Source: an uncultured Bacteroidales bacterium | GTDB lineage: Bacteria > Bacteroidota > Bacteroidia > Bacteroidales > P3 | Length of the DNA: 64,000 nucleotides | Assembly (NCBI GenBank): GCA_944321735.1 | Contig: CALUMK010000014.1 | Location: forward strand, 1-64,000 | Reading direction: 5' to 3' | Shown here: one piece after another, positions 7,558 to 16,217 of the stretch | Position numbering within the stretch: the first letter of the stretch is position 1 | Layout: each line of letters begins with the position of its first letter | Program-made: the position numbers and the translations under genes | The notes under the pieces: model-generated | The model's input: the letters and a program-made list of their open reading frames with translations, nothing else | Databases searched by the model: none | Told to the model about the DNA's origin: nothing

Positions 7558-7849
7558 TTCCCATCGATTTGCCAAGGCCGTTGTTGGCACCGATTGGTTA
7601 TTAAGACGCACCGAGGCCAACCAAAAATTTGATGGCCGATTCGGGTCGATTGGCTCGATGCTGTTGATGGCTCGATGCGGATGATGAGGTTGTTCGCCCT
7701 TGGTTTGTCGAGCTGCTTTCGGGCGGAATCAAAAAGGCAGGAAGGAGAAGCATAGGAAAAGAGGGGCGTTGGAGTAGGGAAAATTGGAATCGCGTAAAAT
7801 TTTGTTATTTTTGGAACACGCTCCAAAAACTTTTGTTTTTACAATACTT

Positions 7850-7880
7850 TTTGGAATGTAGTCCTGAAAATGTATATTTG
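7850..7880 (+). promoter_or_regulatory. Promoter of the DUF4143 ATPase gene
   Basis: TTTG at 7850-7853 and TATATTTG at 7873-7880, 19 bp apart, match the Bacteroidota -33/-7 consensus very well. The start codon is about 80 bases downstream. Confidence 0.75.
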
Positions 7881-7960
7881 CAGTGGGGTTCGAGAAGGAG
7901 CATCGCTAAGGACGACCACTAATCCGAATTTATAGAACATGCCTAAAGAAAAATTTGACC

Positions 7961-9157
7961 ATGAAACTGATTGCCAGGCCAGCCTATCTTGAGAAACTTA
8001 TCGGTTTTAAAGAGAAACAGTTGATAAAAGTGATAACCGGCATACGCCGTTGTGGGAAATCAACCTTGTTGGAAATGTACCGTCAATGGCTGCTGGAGCA
8101 TGGTGTCGGATCCGATCAGATAATTGCCATCAATTTTGAGGATTACGACTTTTATGAACTGCGCCAAGCCAAATTGTTGCATTCGTATGTGAAGCAACGT
8201 TTGCGCCAAGGCAGGACTACCTATATTTTTTTTGACGAGGTTCAGCACGTAGAGAATTTTGCCGAGGTGGTTGACAGCCTGTATATCAGGGCTGGTGTGG
8301 ATTTGTATATTACAGGTTCCAATGCCTATATGCTGTCGAGCCAGATAGCGACTCTATTGTCAGGTCGTTACGTTGAGATTCCTGTTCTTCCCTTGTCCTT
8401 TAGGGAATATGTGGATGGACGAGGGGCTGCTTCGAATCTTGCACAGAAATATTCGGAATACATATCTTGGGGCAGTTTTCCCTATGTTCTGGATTTGGAA
8501 GAGTGGGGTCAAGTATCGGCTTATTTATCAGGGATATATGATACAGTGGTGGTCAAGGATATTGTCTCGCGGAATAAGATTTCGGATGTGCTGATGCTGG
8601 AGAGCGTGATTCGTTTTCTAGCGGATAATATAGGCAACGCATTGTCTATGAAGAAGATTTCCGACACAATGGTGACCGATGGCCGGAAAATGGATTCAAA
8701 GACAGTGGAACGATACGTGGCTGCCTTGTGCGAAAGTTTTGTCCTTTACCGGGCTATGCGTTATAATATTCGCGGCAAGCAGTTGCTGAAGACCATGGAA
8801 AAGTATTATTTGGTAGATATGGGGTTGAGGCGGGTTCTGTTAGGAAGCCGTTCCTTTGATGCGGGTCGGATATTGGAAAATGTGGTTTATTTGGAGCTTC
8901 TGCGGCGCGAACCGGAAGTCTATGTGGGTAAAATGGACAATTTGGAGGTGGATTTTGTGGTTCGAAACGACCAAGGTCTTGCTTACTATCAAGTGGCGGC
9001 TACGGTGAGATCCGAAGATACTTTGCGGCGTGAATTGGCATCATTGCAGCGAATAAAGGATCAATACCCCAAATGGATATTGACATTGGACGAGGATCCC
9101 GATGCCGATTATGATGGAATCCGCCGAATCAACGCTTTACGTTGGCTCTTGGGATAG
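7961..9157 (+). CDS. AAA ATPase with DUF4143 domain
   Basis: A 398-residue protein of the common prokaryotic AAA_14/DUF4143 family. Walker A is GIRRCGKST (about residues 28-36), Walker B YIFFDEVQ, and a sensor-like TGSNAYML follows. The C-terminal DUF4143 part includes MDNLEVDFVV and YYQVAATV, which look like a degenerate PD-(D/E)XK fold. The biological role of the family is unsettled. The ATG at 7961 is chosen over TTG at 7955. The gene has its own consensus promoter and stands apart from the minus-strand genes around it. Confidence 0.9.
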   Translation: MKLIARPAYLEKLIGFKEKQLIKVITGIRRCGKSTLLEMYRQWLLEHGVGSDQIIAINFEDYDFYELRQAKLLHSYVKQRLRQGRTTYIFFDEVQHVENFAEVVDSLYIRAGVDLYITGSNAYMLSSQIATLLSGRYVEIPVLPLSFREYVDGRGAASNLAQKYSEYISWGSFPYVLDLEEWGQVSAYLSGIYDTVVVKDIVSRNKISDVLMLESVIRFLADNIGNALSMKKISDTMVTDGRKMDSKTVERYVAALCESFVLYRAMRYNIRGKQLLKTMEKYYLVDMGLRRVLLGSRSFDAGRILENVVYLELLRREPEVYVGKMDNLEVDFVVRNDQGLAYYQVAATVRSEDTLRRELASLQRIKDQYPKWILTLDEDPDADYDGIRRINALRWLLG

Positions 9158-9258
9158 CTTGCTGTTTCTCCTTTTCCATTCTAAATTTTCTGCAAATTTA
9201 CAGCAAGTTTAGAATAGTGGCGTTTGTGTTCGGTTTTGATGCGATTCCGGTCTCTGCT

Positions 9259-9284
9259 TCAAAGTCTGATGACGGATTCGGATT
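9259..9284. repeat. Degenerate copy of the 25-bp repeat unit
   Basis: CAAAGTCTGATGACGGATTC followed by GGATT resembles the CCCAAAGTCTAATGACCGAT.. unit with four changes. It lies in the short gap between the convergent ATPase and barrel protein genes. Confidence 0.45.
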
Positions 9285-9306
9285 CAAGACGTTGTAATGC
9301 CAAATT

Positions 9307-10914
9307 TCAGAAATTGAACCCAATGCCGAGCCGGAGCTGGAAAACATGCGGGCTGTGGCCGGAGCGCCGGGCGTATTCGTTCCATGGAGACATGTTCCGC
9401 CAGCTTTCGGACAGGAAATAGCCGTAACAGGCCGAGAGGTCTATGTGGAAAGAAGTTTTTCCGATGCCGATGGCCCAACGGGCATCGAGACCGAGCTTCG
9501 CCGCCGGGTCGAGAACGCCTGCACCTTGACGGTAGGAAAGTTCGCCGCCCAATAAGAAAGCATTCTCCCGATGATTCCTTTGCCCGTTCAGCGTCCAGAT
9601 TTTCCGGATGCTAGCCCCGAGGCTGATGCCCATTCCATCAAAGCTTTCCTCCGGGGACTGATGCCGGTAGGCGAGGTATTCATAGGCGGCAAAAGGCTGC
9701 AAGAACAGCTCTCCTTTCGTTTGTTCCCATAGCAAATCCGCTTGCAGGCGGGCTTCTCCGTGGTGGATATCCATGTTTTGGACCCGCATCAGTTCCGGAT
9801 AGATGTCGCTTTGGCTCGGGCCGTAGATGATATCCTTTCCGTAGCGGTGTTCGTAGTCCAAATGGAGCGAGATGCCCCACGGGAGCCGATGATGTTCCGG
9901 ATTCCAATAGGCCGTTTTCCAACTGAAAATATCGTAGTCTAAAGTGTTTAGATCTAATTCGATATTGGCCGAGCCTCCGTTGCTGATCCGGGTCAATAGC
10001 TGATGCTGGTAGGAAAATGTGCTGTGCCATCCGCTCCGTTTTTCAGGACTTAGCGAGAGGCTGAAGCCGTAATGCCCTCCGGCATAGTCGATGGAAGCGT
10101 TGTCCAAGCTGAAACGGCTCAGATAAGATTCCAAGCCGGTCATATTGTAAGTGGGTGGCCCTCCCAAAGGATTGTAGAAGACCACTTGGTTGCTTTGGTT
10201 GTACAAGCCGCCTTCGATGCCGAAGCCCAAGAAATAGCGTCCTGGCAGGCGGAATGCCATCGAGGCTTCGATATTCAAGTCCGAAGTGATGTTGCGAGGC
10301 CGGGGATCCACCTTGCGGTATTCCTGTTTGGCAACATAATCGAGCGATGCTCCCCAGCGTATCTTGTCGTTCCCACGGGCGTATCCCCCGCCGAAACTGT
10401 ATTCTTCATAAGTCAGGTCTCCGCCAGCCGTGTCGCTCATGATGTAGGGGAAGAGCATCAGGTAGTCGGAAGTCTCGTTGCCGATTACGGCTTGTTTCTG
10501 GCCGTAGGTGTAGTGGGCCTTGCCCCAGAAGACATCGCTGTATTCCTTTTCTTTTTTCCGGGCTTTCTTTTTGGCATTTTCGGCAAGCCGGATATAGGAG
10601 TCGGCGCCGATGGAAAACTCGGCGAAGCCATTGCCCAAGGAAGTAGGCTGATGCCGATCACGGTTGTATGTGCCGATGATATGGACAGTGGTCAGCGAGG
10701 CAGGATGCAGTGGCAGGCGGCTGTCCGGCAGCATCTGTTGTACTTGCGTGTAGCCGTAAGGCGTATGGTAGGAAACGATCGATGCCAAGCTGGCCTTTTT
10801 GCGCGAGGCAAGGCTGTCGTTTCCTTGCGCTTGCAAGGATGAGGTGTGCAGGCAAGAGAGGGTCAGACCAGCAAAAAAAATGAAGGCGAATTTGGAAAAA
10901 TGGTAATCAGGCAT
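9307..10914 (-). CDS. DUF6850-like outer membrane beta-barrel protein
   Basis: A 535-residue predicted outer membrane protein with a signal peptide (FSKFAFIFFAGLTLSCLHTSSLQAQ) and many alternating amphipathic strands ending in an aromatic strand (HVFQLRLGIGFNF), as expected for a barrel. I place it in DUF6850, a Bacteroidota barrel family often found next to DUF4876 and a TonB receptor (family recall, not searched). Start at 10914 (MPDYHFSK) fits the signal peptide. It is the third gene of the TonB / DUF4876 / barrel unit; the 232-bp gap to the DUF4876 gene holds two strong hairpins. It probably helps the receptor move its ligand across the outer membrane. Confidence 0.75.
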   Translation of the reverse strand: MPDYHFSKFAFIFFAGLTLSCLHTSSLQAQGNDSLASRKKASLASIVSYHTPYGYTQVQQMLPDSRLPLHPASLTTVHIIGTYNRDRHQPTSLGNGFAEFSIGADSYIRLAENAKKKARKKEKEYSDVFWGKAHYTYGQKQAVIGNETSDYLMLFPYIMSDTAGGDLTYEEYSFGGGYARGNDKIRWGASLDYVAKQEYRKVDPRPRNITSDLNIEASMAFRLPGRYFLGFGIEGGLYNQSNQVVFYNPLGGPPTYNMTGLESYLSRFSLDNASIDYAGGHYGFSLSLSPEKRSGWHSTFSYQHQLLTRISNGGSANIELDLNTLDYDIFSWKTAYWNPEHHRLPWGISLHLDYEHRYGKDIIYGPSQSDIYPELMRVQNMDIHHGEARLQADLLWEQTKGELFLQPFAAYEYLAYRHQSPEESFDGMGISLGASIRKIWTLNGQRNHRENAFLLGGELSYRQGAGVLDPAAKLGLDARWAIGIGKTSFHIDLSACYGYFLSESWRNMSPWNEYARRSGHSPHVFQLRLGIGFNF

Positions 10915-10953
10915 GTTGTAAAGTGGCAATTGGCAAAGAAGAGAAGGAGAAAA

Positions 10954-11037
10954 CATCCTCAAGGCTTTTCGGAGGAAAAATGCCCGTTGGCATGAGGTCA
11001 TGCGGGGATTTTCTACCCGGAAAAGGGCTTGAGGATG
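10954..11037. repeat. Inverted repeat hairpin in the DUF4876-DUF6850 gap
   Basis: CATCCTCAAGGCTTTTCGG (10954-10972) pairs with CCGGAAAAGGGCTTGAGGATG at 11017-11037. It lies just upstream of the barrel gene start, inside the transcription unit. Confidence 0.7.
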
Positions 11038-11049
11038 TCTTTTAGGACA

Positions 11050-11128
11050 GGTTCAGAAAATCGCCTCGCCTCGATTTATAGAACTGGCGTTGCCTCGCCT
11101 AAATGAGATCTATGCGATTTTCTGAACC
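11050..11128. repeat. Inverted repeat hairpin after the DUF4876 gene
   Basis: GGTTCAGAAAATCGC (11050-11064) pairs perfectly with 11114-11128. It begins 19 bases after the DUF4876 stop on the minus strand. Confidence 0.7.
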
Positions 11129-11146
11129 CGTCTTGCATGGCGCGGA

Positions 11147-12343
11147 TTATCGCAGGAAGAACGGAACGGCATCCGCCTCGAAGTCCTCGGTGGAATTGTT
11201 GGAGTCTATCAGTATGAACTTGTTCTGCGAATCGGATTTACGCATCACGGATTTGTTGTACCGGTTCTCGTCATGGTCTTGTTCGCCGCAATGCGTCCAG
11301 CCGCGGTCCAAGGACGGGTCGGTGCAAATCTGCTGGAACATGCTGCTGATGCTCAGGTTCACGGCATCGATGATCCATTCGTTGGGTACTTTGTAGGCTT
11401 CCCCGTCCATCGGGAAGGGATCGTAGCCGGGAACGACCAATTCATAGTTGTAAGTATAGAGGTTGTTGGCCAAGAACTCTTCCTTGCTGGTTTCCATACG
11501 GGCAATGGCGTAGGAACGGAAGCCTCGGTTATGCAGGCTCCATACAGTGGCTGTATAACTGTACCATTTGTCCAAGTTAGGCACATCGGGATTATCTGTA
11601 TCCAGGAAATTAGGGTTAGGGGAATCGTCGTACCATTCAAAGTCAGCCCCGCTCAGGTCAAAGGAATTGGGGTTGGCTTCGCGATGATCCAAGGCCTGGT
11701 CGCAAATAATGAGGCTGCTGCGCGGAGCCACCGGATGGTCGTCCCCGTCGCCAGGAATCACATAGACGGCATCGGCCGAGAAATATTCGGACATGATGTC
11801 GGGGGTATAGGTGTAGTCGTCCACGGTCATGAAGGCCGATTCGAGAATCGCTACGCCATCGGCATAGACGGTATCGTCCGAATTGTTGTACAGGCGGATG
11901 TACTGGTCGCCGCTGTACTGTTCGTTCTCAGGTGTCGTGGTCCCGGTGAAGAAGATTTCGGCAATTACCAAGTCGCCGCTGATTTTGCCGAGGCTCATCT
12001 GGATTTCAATCGTTTGGTTGTCTTCCATGATGGAGATGTTCTCGGCCAAGCCCACGTAGCTGTATTCGTCTAATTTCCCGGATACTTCCACGGTGTAGGC
12101 CCCTTTATCCAAGGTCACGATGGCCGAGTTGGCCACGAATTCGGTTACGGATGTCTTGGCGGTGGTGTTGAGGTTGGTGAAGTTGCAGCTGACTTCGCTC
12201 AGTTCGCCGGTAGTGCCTTCGGGCAGAACCAGGTTGACGGTCACTTGGCTTTGGGGGTTGTCTTTGTTGGGATCCTTGCAGCCGGTAGCCACGATGCCGA
12301 TTCCCATAAGCAGGAAAAGGCTCAATTTAGTGAAAACTTTCAT
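11147..12343 (-). CDS. DUF4876 family surface lipoprotein
   Basis: A 398-residue lipoprotein (signal peptide and lipobox GIVATGC) starting with a short Ig-like/PEGA-type domain (VTVNLVLPEGTTGELSEVSC.. AYTVEVSGKL) followed by the DUF4876 domain (ISGDLVIAEIFFTG, QYIRLYNNSDDTVYADGVAILES). By analogy with SusD-like and XusB-like partners it may capture the ligand for the TonB receptor (inference). The start at 12343 (MKVFTKLSLFLL) is chosen over 12403 because the signal peptide begins there. It is the second gene of the unit and is separated from the receptor gene by fold-back element E2. Confidence 0.8.
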   Translation of the reverse strand: MKVFTKLSLFLLMGIGIVATGCKDPNKDNPQSQVTVNLVLPEGTTGELSEVSCNFTNLNTTAKTSVTEFVANSAIVTLDKGAYTVEVSGKLDEYSYVGLAENISIMEDNQTIEIQMSLGKISGDLVIAEIFFTGTTTPENEQYSGDQYIRLYNNSDDTVYADGVAILESAFMTVDDYTYTPDIMSEYFSADAVYVIPGDGDDHPVAPRSSLIICDQALDHREANPNSFDLSGADFEWYDDSPNPNFLDTDNPDVPNLDKWYSYTATVWSLHNRGFRSYAIARMETSKEEFLANNLYTYNYELVVPGYDPFPMDGEAYKVPNEWIIDAVNLSISSMFQQICTDPSLDRGWTHCGEQDHDENRYNKSVMRKSDSQNKFILIDSNNSTEDFEADAVPFFLR

Positions 12344-12546
12344 TTTGTTTAAGTGTTTAGTTATTAATAATTTGTTGTTTTTTTTATCGGTGGTTGTCCG
12401 CAATTGGGAGGACAGTCGGTTGCAGCCTTGCTTTTCCCAATCCTATTACCTTCTTGAAAGTGGACGGGTTGGAACCCTTATTTCCTTTGGCTCGCGGACG
12501 GTGTGTCTACCTATTCAAAGCTGTTGTGTCTTTTATCATAGTTCGC

Positions 12547-12673
12547 AGACGGCGTGTCAGAATGGGTAAGATGCAAGGCCGCCGAGGGTGAGGACGCGGG
12601 AGCGTACTTGGGTACGTGACCAAGTCCGAACCCGACGGCAACGCCGCAGATTGCCCATTATCACACGCCGTCT
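12547..12673. repeat. Fold-back element E2 (family 2)
   Basis: Arms AGACGGCGTGTCAGAATGGG (12547-) and TTGCCCATTATCACACGCCG (12651-12670, then TCT) pair with three mismatches over 23 bp. The core contains GGGAGCGTACTTGGGTACGT and GACCAAG, shared with E1, E3 and E4. The TonB receptor stop codon TAG (12672-12674) overlaps its edge. Confidence 0.85.
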
Positions 12674-15551
12674 ATATGCGGAAGTTCAGCTCCATCCCAA
12701 AATACGGCCTACTCCTCCTCTTCACCTTCACCCCATACACATAATACGGCGGCGCGCAGTACGCGATGCCGTTCACGAACAAGGCCAGCCGCAGTTTCTC
12801 CTGCAAGAAGTTCTTGGTCACTTTCAGGTTCACCGACATCGAGAACCGTTCCTTTTGCGGCACGAACACCCCGGAAGCGAAGTCCTGGTGCAGGTGCTGG
12901 AGGTAGAGGTCGTCCATGCAGTCTTCTGTCCAAGGGTGCATCTGTCCATGCAGGTCCATGTAGGCTATCGGATCCTCGCTGGCTCGGACGGTCTGGTGCA
13001 TCTGCAGCCATTGGCATTGCAGGCTTATCGAAAAGCCCAGGCCCAAGCGCGGGATATCGGTATCGATCATCAAGTTGGTATAGAACTGCTCGTAGCGCAT
13101 GTCCCGGTCGTATTCGTAAAGCCCGATGTAGGGCAAGGCCTCGTTGTCCACAATCTCGTTCGAGGCGATGTACACCGGCTCGTTGTTGCCGTAAGTGTTC
13201 CAGAACCAAGCCCCGTTGAAGGTGAAGCGGGTGCGGATGGCTTCGATGCGCTGCGAGCTGAATTGAAATTCCACGCCTTGCTTGTAGATGCTGCTGTTGT
13301 TGGTGTAGGTGCCATAGGTGCTTATAGCTGTATCCGGATAGTGCGTGAACTGCTCTGCGGTGGGTTTCCCTTCAAAACCCGGTTCAATCGAGGTGAGGTC
13401 GTAATGCGTGTAATGCAGGATTTTCGGCATGACATCCGCCCGGAACGCATTGTGCATGGATTCCCGGTAGTAGGTCACCGAGAGTCGGTTGCCGGCATAC
13501 GACCCGTCGAAGCGGATTTCCCATTTGAGGTTGCGGGCCGGTACCAGCTTGTAATTGGTGGGGTCGGTGATGAAAGTGGTGAGCAGGATGTATCTCCATT
13601 CCGGATTGGTATGGAAATAGTTGAGCTGCACCAAGTCGTTATAAATCGGATCAGGGTAGAGATGGGCCAAGGTGGGCATCTTGGTCTGCATCCCGATGCC
13701 GCCTCCTAAGCTGAACTGCATCGGGCGGCCTTTCACTTGCAGGCTCGGGAAAACCCAGTCCGCATTGATGCGGGGATCCCAATAGACCTTGCCGTGCATG
13801 GCGTAGTCCCGGCTCAATCCCAACAGGCTGCTGCCTCGGATTCCGGCCATGATTTCCAGTCGGTTCGCCCCTATCGAAACCGTGCTTCGGTCTTCGGCGT
13901 AGAAAGCCAAGGGGTGCATTCCGGGAATGTCCTTGTAGGCACGCGGCCGCAAGGAGGAGGTAGGGTTGAGCGGATGTTCAAGGTCGTAAACGGGACCTTC
14001 CCCGAAATTCTTGCTGTATTTGTATTCGATGCCGGCTTTGACATGGTTGCTCCAAGAGGGCAGGTTGAGTTCGAAATGGGAAGAAAGCCGCCAGAAAATA
14101 TCGAAAGGCTTGCCGTAATCGGTATAATAAGCGGTGTATTTGCTGGCCAGGTAGGAGGCTTCATGTTCCCCTTCTTCCATGCTGTTGGGAATCGGCAGGG
14201 GGCGGTTGGGCTGGACAAGGCGTTTGATTTCTGTCTTGGAATCCTCGTAGTTCAAGCCGAAGATCATGACAAGGCTTTTCCAGAAGTCCATTTCTTTGGA
14301 CGGCAGGAACGAGAGGCTTTGGTTGAGGCCGAGGCTCTGGCTGCTGCGGTGGTAGCGGTCGTCGGTAAAGTCCAAGTCGGGGTCGTTCTCTTCCATGTCG
14401 AAGTTGCCGCCATAGTCTAGGCTGCTGTTCCAAAGGACATCGCCCGCGTTGCTTTCCCAGCGTTTCTGGGTACGGATGGATGCCGTGGCTCGTTTGTAGT
14501 TCTCCAGGCGGTTTCGCGGGTCGATTTTGGCATCCAAATAATCGATGCCGATGTTCATCTTGAAGTTCTGCGGTTCGAACTCCAATCCTTTGCCGAGGAA
14601 GAAAAGCTTGCTGCGGGTGTCGGCCTTGAAGCGGGCTGTCCAGTCCTTCCCGCCTAATTTGCGTTTGATTTTGACTAAGCCCGAAGTCAGGTCGCCGTAT
14701 TCCACCGAGGGGATGCCCCGGATGATTTCCACTTGCTCTATCTGGTCGGTGGAGATGCTGCGCATATCCACACCCCGGTTCTGCCGGGTTTGTTCCCAAG
14801 TCGTGCCATGTTCGAGGGTCGAAGAGGTGGGTATCGGCACATCGTCCATCACGAACAGGGTTCCCAAGGAATTGATGCTGAAATCCTCGTTGCTTTCGGG
14901 CGCGTTGGCTGTTTCGCGCAAGTGGATGAAGTTGGCCGAACCATAGACCGGGCCTTGGGCCACGTTGCCAGGCACTAATTCCAATAAGTCGGTAAACGAA
15001 GAGGGTTGCAGATGATCCATGGCTTTCTGGTCGATGACCGAAGCAGAACCCTCGCGCCGGGATTCGGTGGCGGTGACCACCACATCGTTCAGGACGTAGA
15101 TTTCGGGGCTGAGACGGAGGGTGATGGCCGTGTCTTGGTGCAGGCTGAGCCAAGTGTCGAGGCTTTTGTAGCCGATAAGCGAGGTCTGGAGACGGTAGCG
15201 TCCGGATGGGATGCCCTCGAAGGCGCATTGGCCGTCCGTGATGGAACTGTTTCCGTAGCGGTGGCCGTCGGCATGGGTCAGTACGATATAGGCAAAGTCG
15301 AGGGGCTGGGCGCTGAGGCTGTCGAGGAAACGGATTCGAACCTTTACGGGCAGAATAGATTCTGCGGGGCTTATGCAGGAGGCGTTTTGTGCGTTTTGCC
15401 GGTGCAGGTTGGCATTGCCTGTTTTCTGGATTTCAGACAACTCCCCGACGGTCGCGCCTCCCTCTCGGGAGGCTGCGCCGTGGAGAACTGAACACAAACC
15501 TGTAAAAAAGCAAAAAAACAAAACGAAATATGGCACTTCTTTGCGTCGCAC
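12672..15551 (-). CDS. TonB-dependent outer membrane receptor with carboxypeptidase-like N-terminal domain
   Basis: A 959-residue receptor. After a signal peptide comes a carboxypeptidase-D-like regulatory domain (about 68-150, SSITDGQCAFEGIPSGRYRLQTSLIGYKSLD), a plug beginning LNDVVVTATESRREGSASVI (about 154-290) with the EQVEIIRGIPSVEYGDLTSGLV motif, and a 22-strand-type barrel to the terminal SRPYFGMELNFRI. It imports a ligand with TonB energy. No SusD partner follows; the partner is a DUF4876 lipoprotein, which argues against a glycan and for a metal or cofactor ligand (inference, supported by the PepSY unit under the same operator). No ATG exists in frame at the 5' end; GTG at 15551 or 15536 is the likely start. 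Confidence 0.9.
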   Translation of the reverse strand: MRRKEVPYFVLFFCFFTGLCSVLHGAASREGGATVGELSEIQKTGNANLHRQNAQNASCISPAESILPVKVRIRFLDSLSAQPLDFAYIVLTHADGHRYGNSSITDGQCAFEGIPSGRYRLQTSLIGYKSLDTWLSLHQDTAITLRLSPEIYVLNDVVVTATESRREGSASVIDQKAMDHLQPSSFTDLLELVPGNVAQGPVYGSANFIHLRETANAPESNEDFSINSLGTLFVMDDVPIPTSSTLEHGTTWEQTRQNRGVDMRSISTDQIEQVEIIRGIPSVEYGDLTSGLVKIKRKLGGKDWTARFKADTRSKLFFLGKGLEFEPQNFKMNIGIDYLDAKIDPRNRLENYKRATASIRTQKRWESNAGDVLWNSSLDYGGNFDMEENDPDLDFTDDRYHRSSQSLGLNQSLSFLPSKEMDFWKSLVMIFGLNYEDSKTEIKRLVQPNRPLPIPNSMEEGEHEASYLASKYTAYYTDYGKPFDIFWRLSSHFELNLPSWSNHVKAGIEYKYSKNFGEGPVYDLEHPLNPTSSLRPRAYKDIPGMHPLAFYAEDRSTVSIGANRLEIMAGIRGSSLLGLSRDYAMHGKVYWDPRINADWVFPSLQVKGRPMQFSLGGGIGMQTKMPTLAHLYPDPIYNDLVQLNYFHTNPEWRYILLTTFITDPTNYKLVPARNLKWEIRFDGSYAGNRLSVTYYRESMHNAFRADVMPKILHYTHYDLTSIEPGFEGKPTAEQFTHYPDTAISTYGTYTNNSSIYKQGVEFQFSSQRIEAIRTRFTFNGAWFWNTYGNNEPVYIASNEIVDNEALPYIGLYEYDRDMRYEQFYTNLMIDTDIPRLGLGFSISLQCQWLQMHQTVRASEDPIAYMDLHGQMHPWTEDCMDDLYLQHLHQDFASGVFVPQKERFSMSVNLKVTKNFLQEKLRLALFVNGIAYCAPPYYVYGVKVKRRSRPYFGMELNFRI

Positions 15552-15559
15552 TTCCTATG

Positions 15560-15964
15560 GTCAGTTTTTGCGAAGCTGTTTCCCGGTCCGGCTTGTTGCG
15601 GAAAGCTTTGCTACAAGGTTCGTGGCAAGCCAATCTGTCGTGGCAAGTCGGTTCGCTTTGGCAATTCGCTTGCCGTGGCGGATGGTGGAAAACAACTTTT
15701 AATGAACTGTAGTCACCAAAGGTTCAGGGCAAGATAGGGTGTCTTGTGCTTTCGCCCTTGCGGGTATCGGACAAAAGACGGGTCGTCTGTCTTTTGTCTT
15801 GTTTCGTCTTGGCGGCTTCGGTTGACCCGGCAAGCAGAAAGTTCCCTACGCTTCCTGCTTGCATGGGCCGGGTCAACCTTGTCTCGCCATCGGCATCCCG
15901 CCGTTCCGGTGCTTCTTTTCCGGCTTCGAGGTCGGGATTCCTTATACCCTTAAAAACTACGATG
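15560..15964 (-). promoter_or_regulatory. Long hairpin-rich leader of the TonB receptor unit
   Basis: About 400 bases separate the predicted promoter from the receptor start. They contain two strong hairpins: GGTTGACCCGG..CCGGGTCAACC with inner CAAGCAG/CTGCTTG arms (15828-15883) and GACAAAAGAC..GTCTTTTGTC (15771-15799). No conserved cobalamin-riboswitch boxes are visible. Either a regulatory leader or a further fold-back repeat insertion. Confidence 0.5.
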
Positions 15965-15972
15965 CAAAAGTA
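15965..15972 (-). promoter_or_regulatory. Predicted -7 box of the TonB receptor unit
   Basis: TACTTTTG on the minus strand. As in the ABC/PepSY unit there is no clear TTTG at -33 and a near-palindrome begins 23 bp upstream. Confidence 0.6.
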
Positions 15973-15994
15973 GAACCGCTAAACAAGCTGTGAA

Positions 15995-16045
15995 ATCCCC
16001 ATTTCTTGGTATTTTTTGCCCTCCAGCATCCCCATATTTGGGTAT
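15995..16045. promoter_or_regulatory. Paired 18-bp operator-like palindromes, site 2
   Basis: ATCCCCATTTCTTGGTAT (15995-16012) and ATCCCCATATTTGGGTAT (16028-16045), 33 bp apart, match the reverse complement of the pair at 7508-7557. Distance to the -7 box (23 bp) is identical in both places. Confidence 0.75.
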
Positions 16046-16217
16046 GCTGATTCTTAATACGCTGTGGGGTAGTTTGTTGTATGCCTTTTAGGTGGCTTCT
16101 TTTGGTGCGATTTTCTTCTGAAAGGAAAGCCGTATTTTGCTATAGACAAAGCCGTTTCCGCAAAGTTGCTTTTCGGACTGATTTGTGAACTGGGTAGAGT
16201 TTTTTCCTTTGAGGAAC

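Noticed and set aside
15560-15964. Cobalamin riboswitch in front of the TonB receptor
   Set aside because: The conserved B12 box and surrounding junction sequences are not found; hairpins are long simple inverted repeats.
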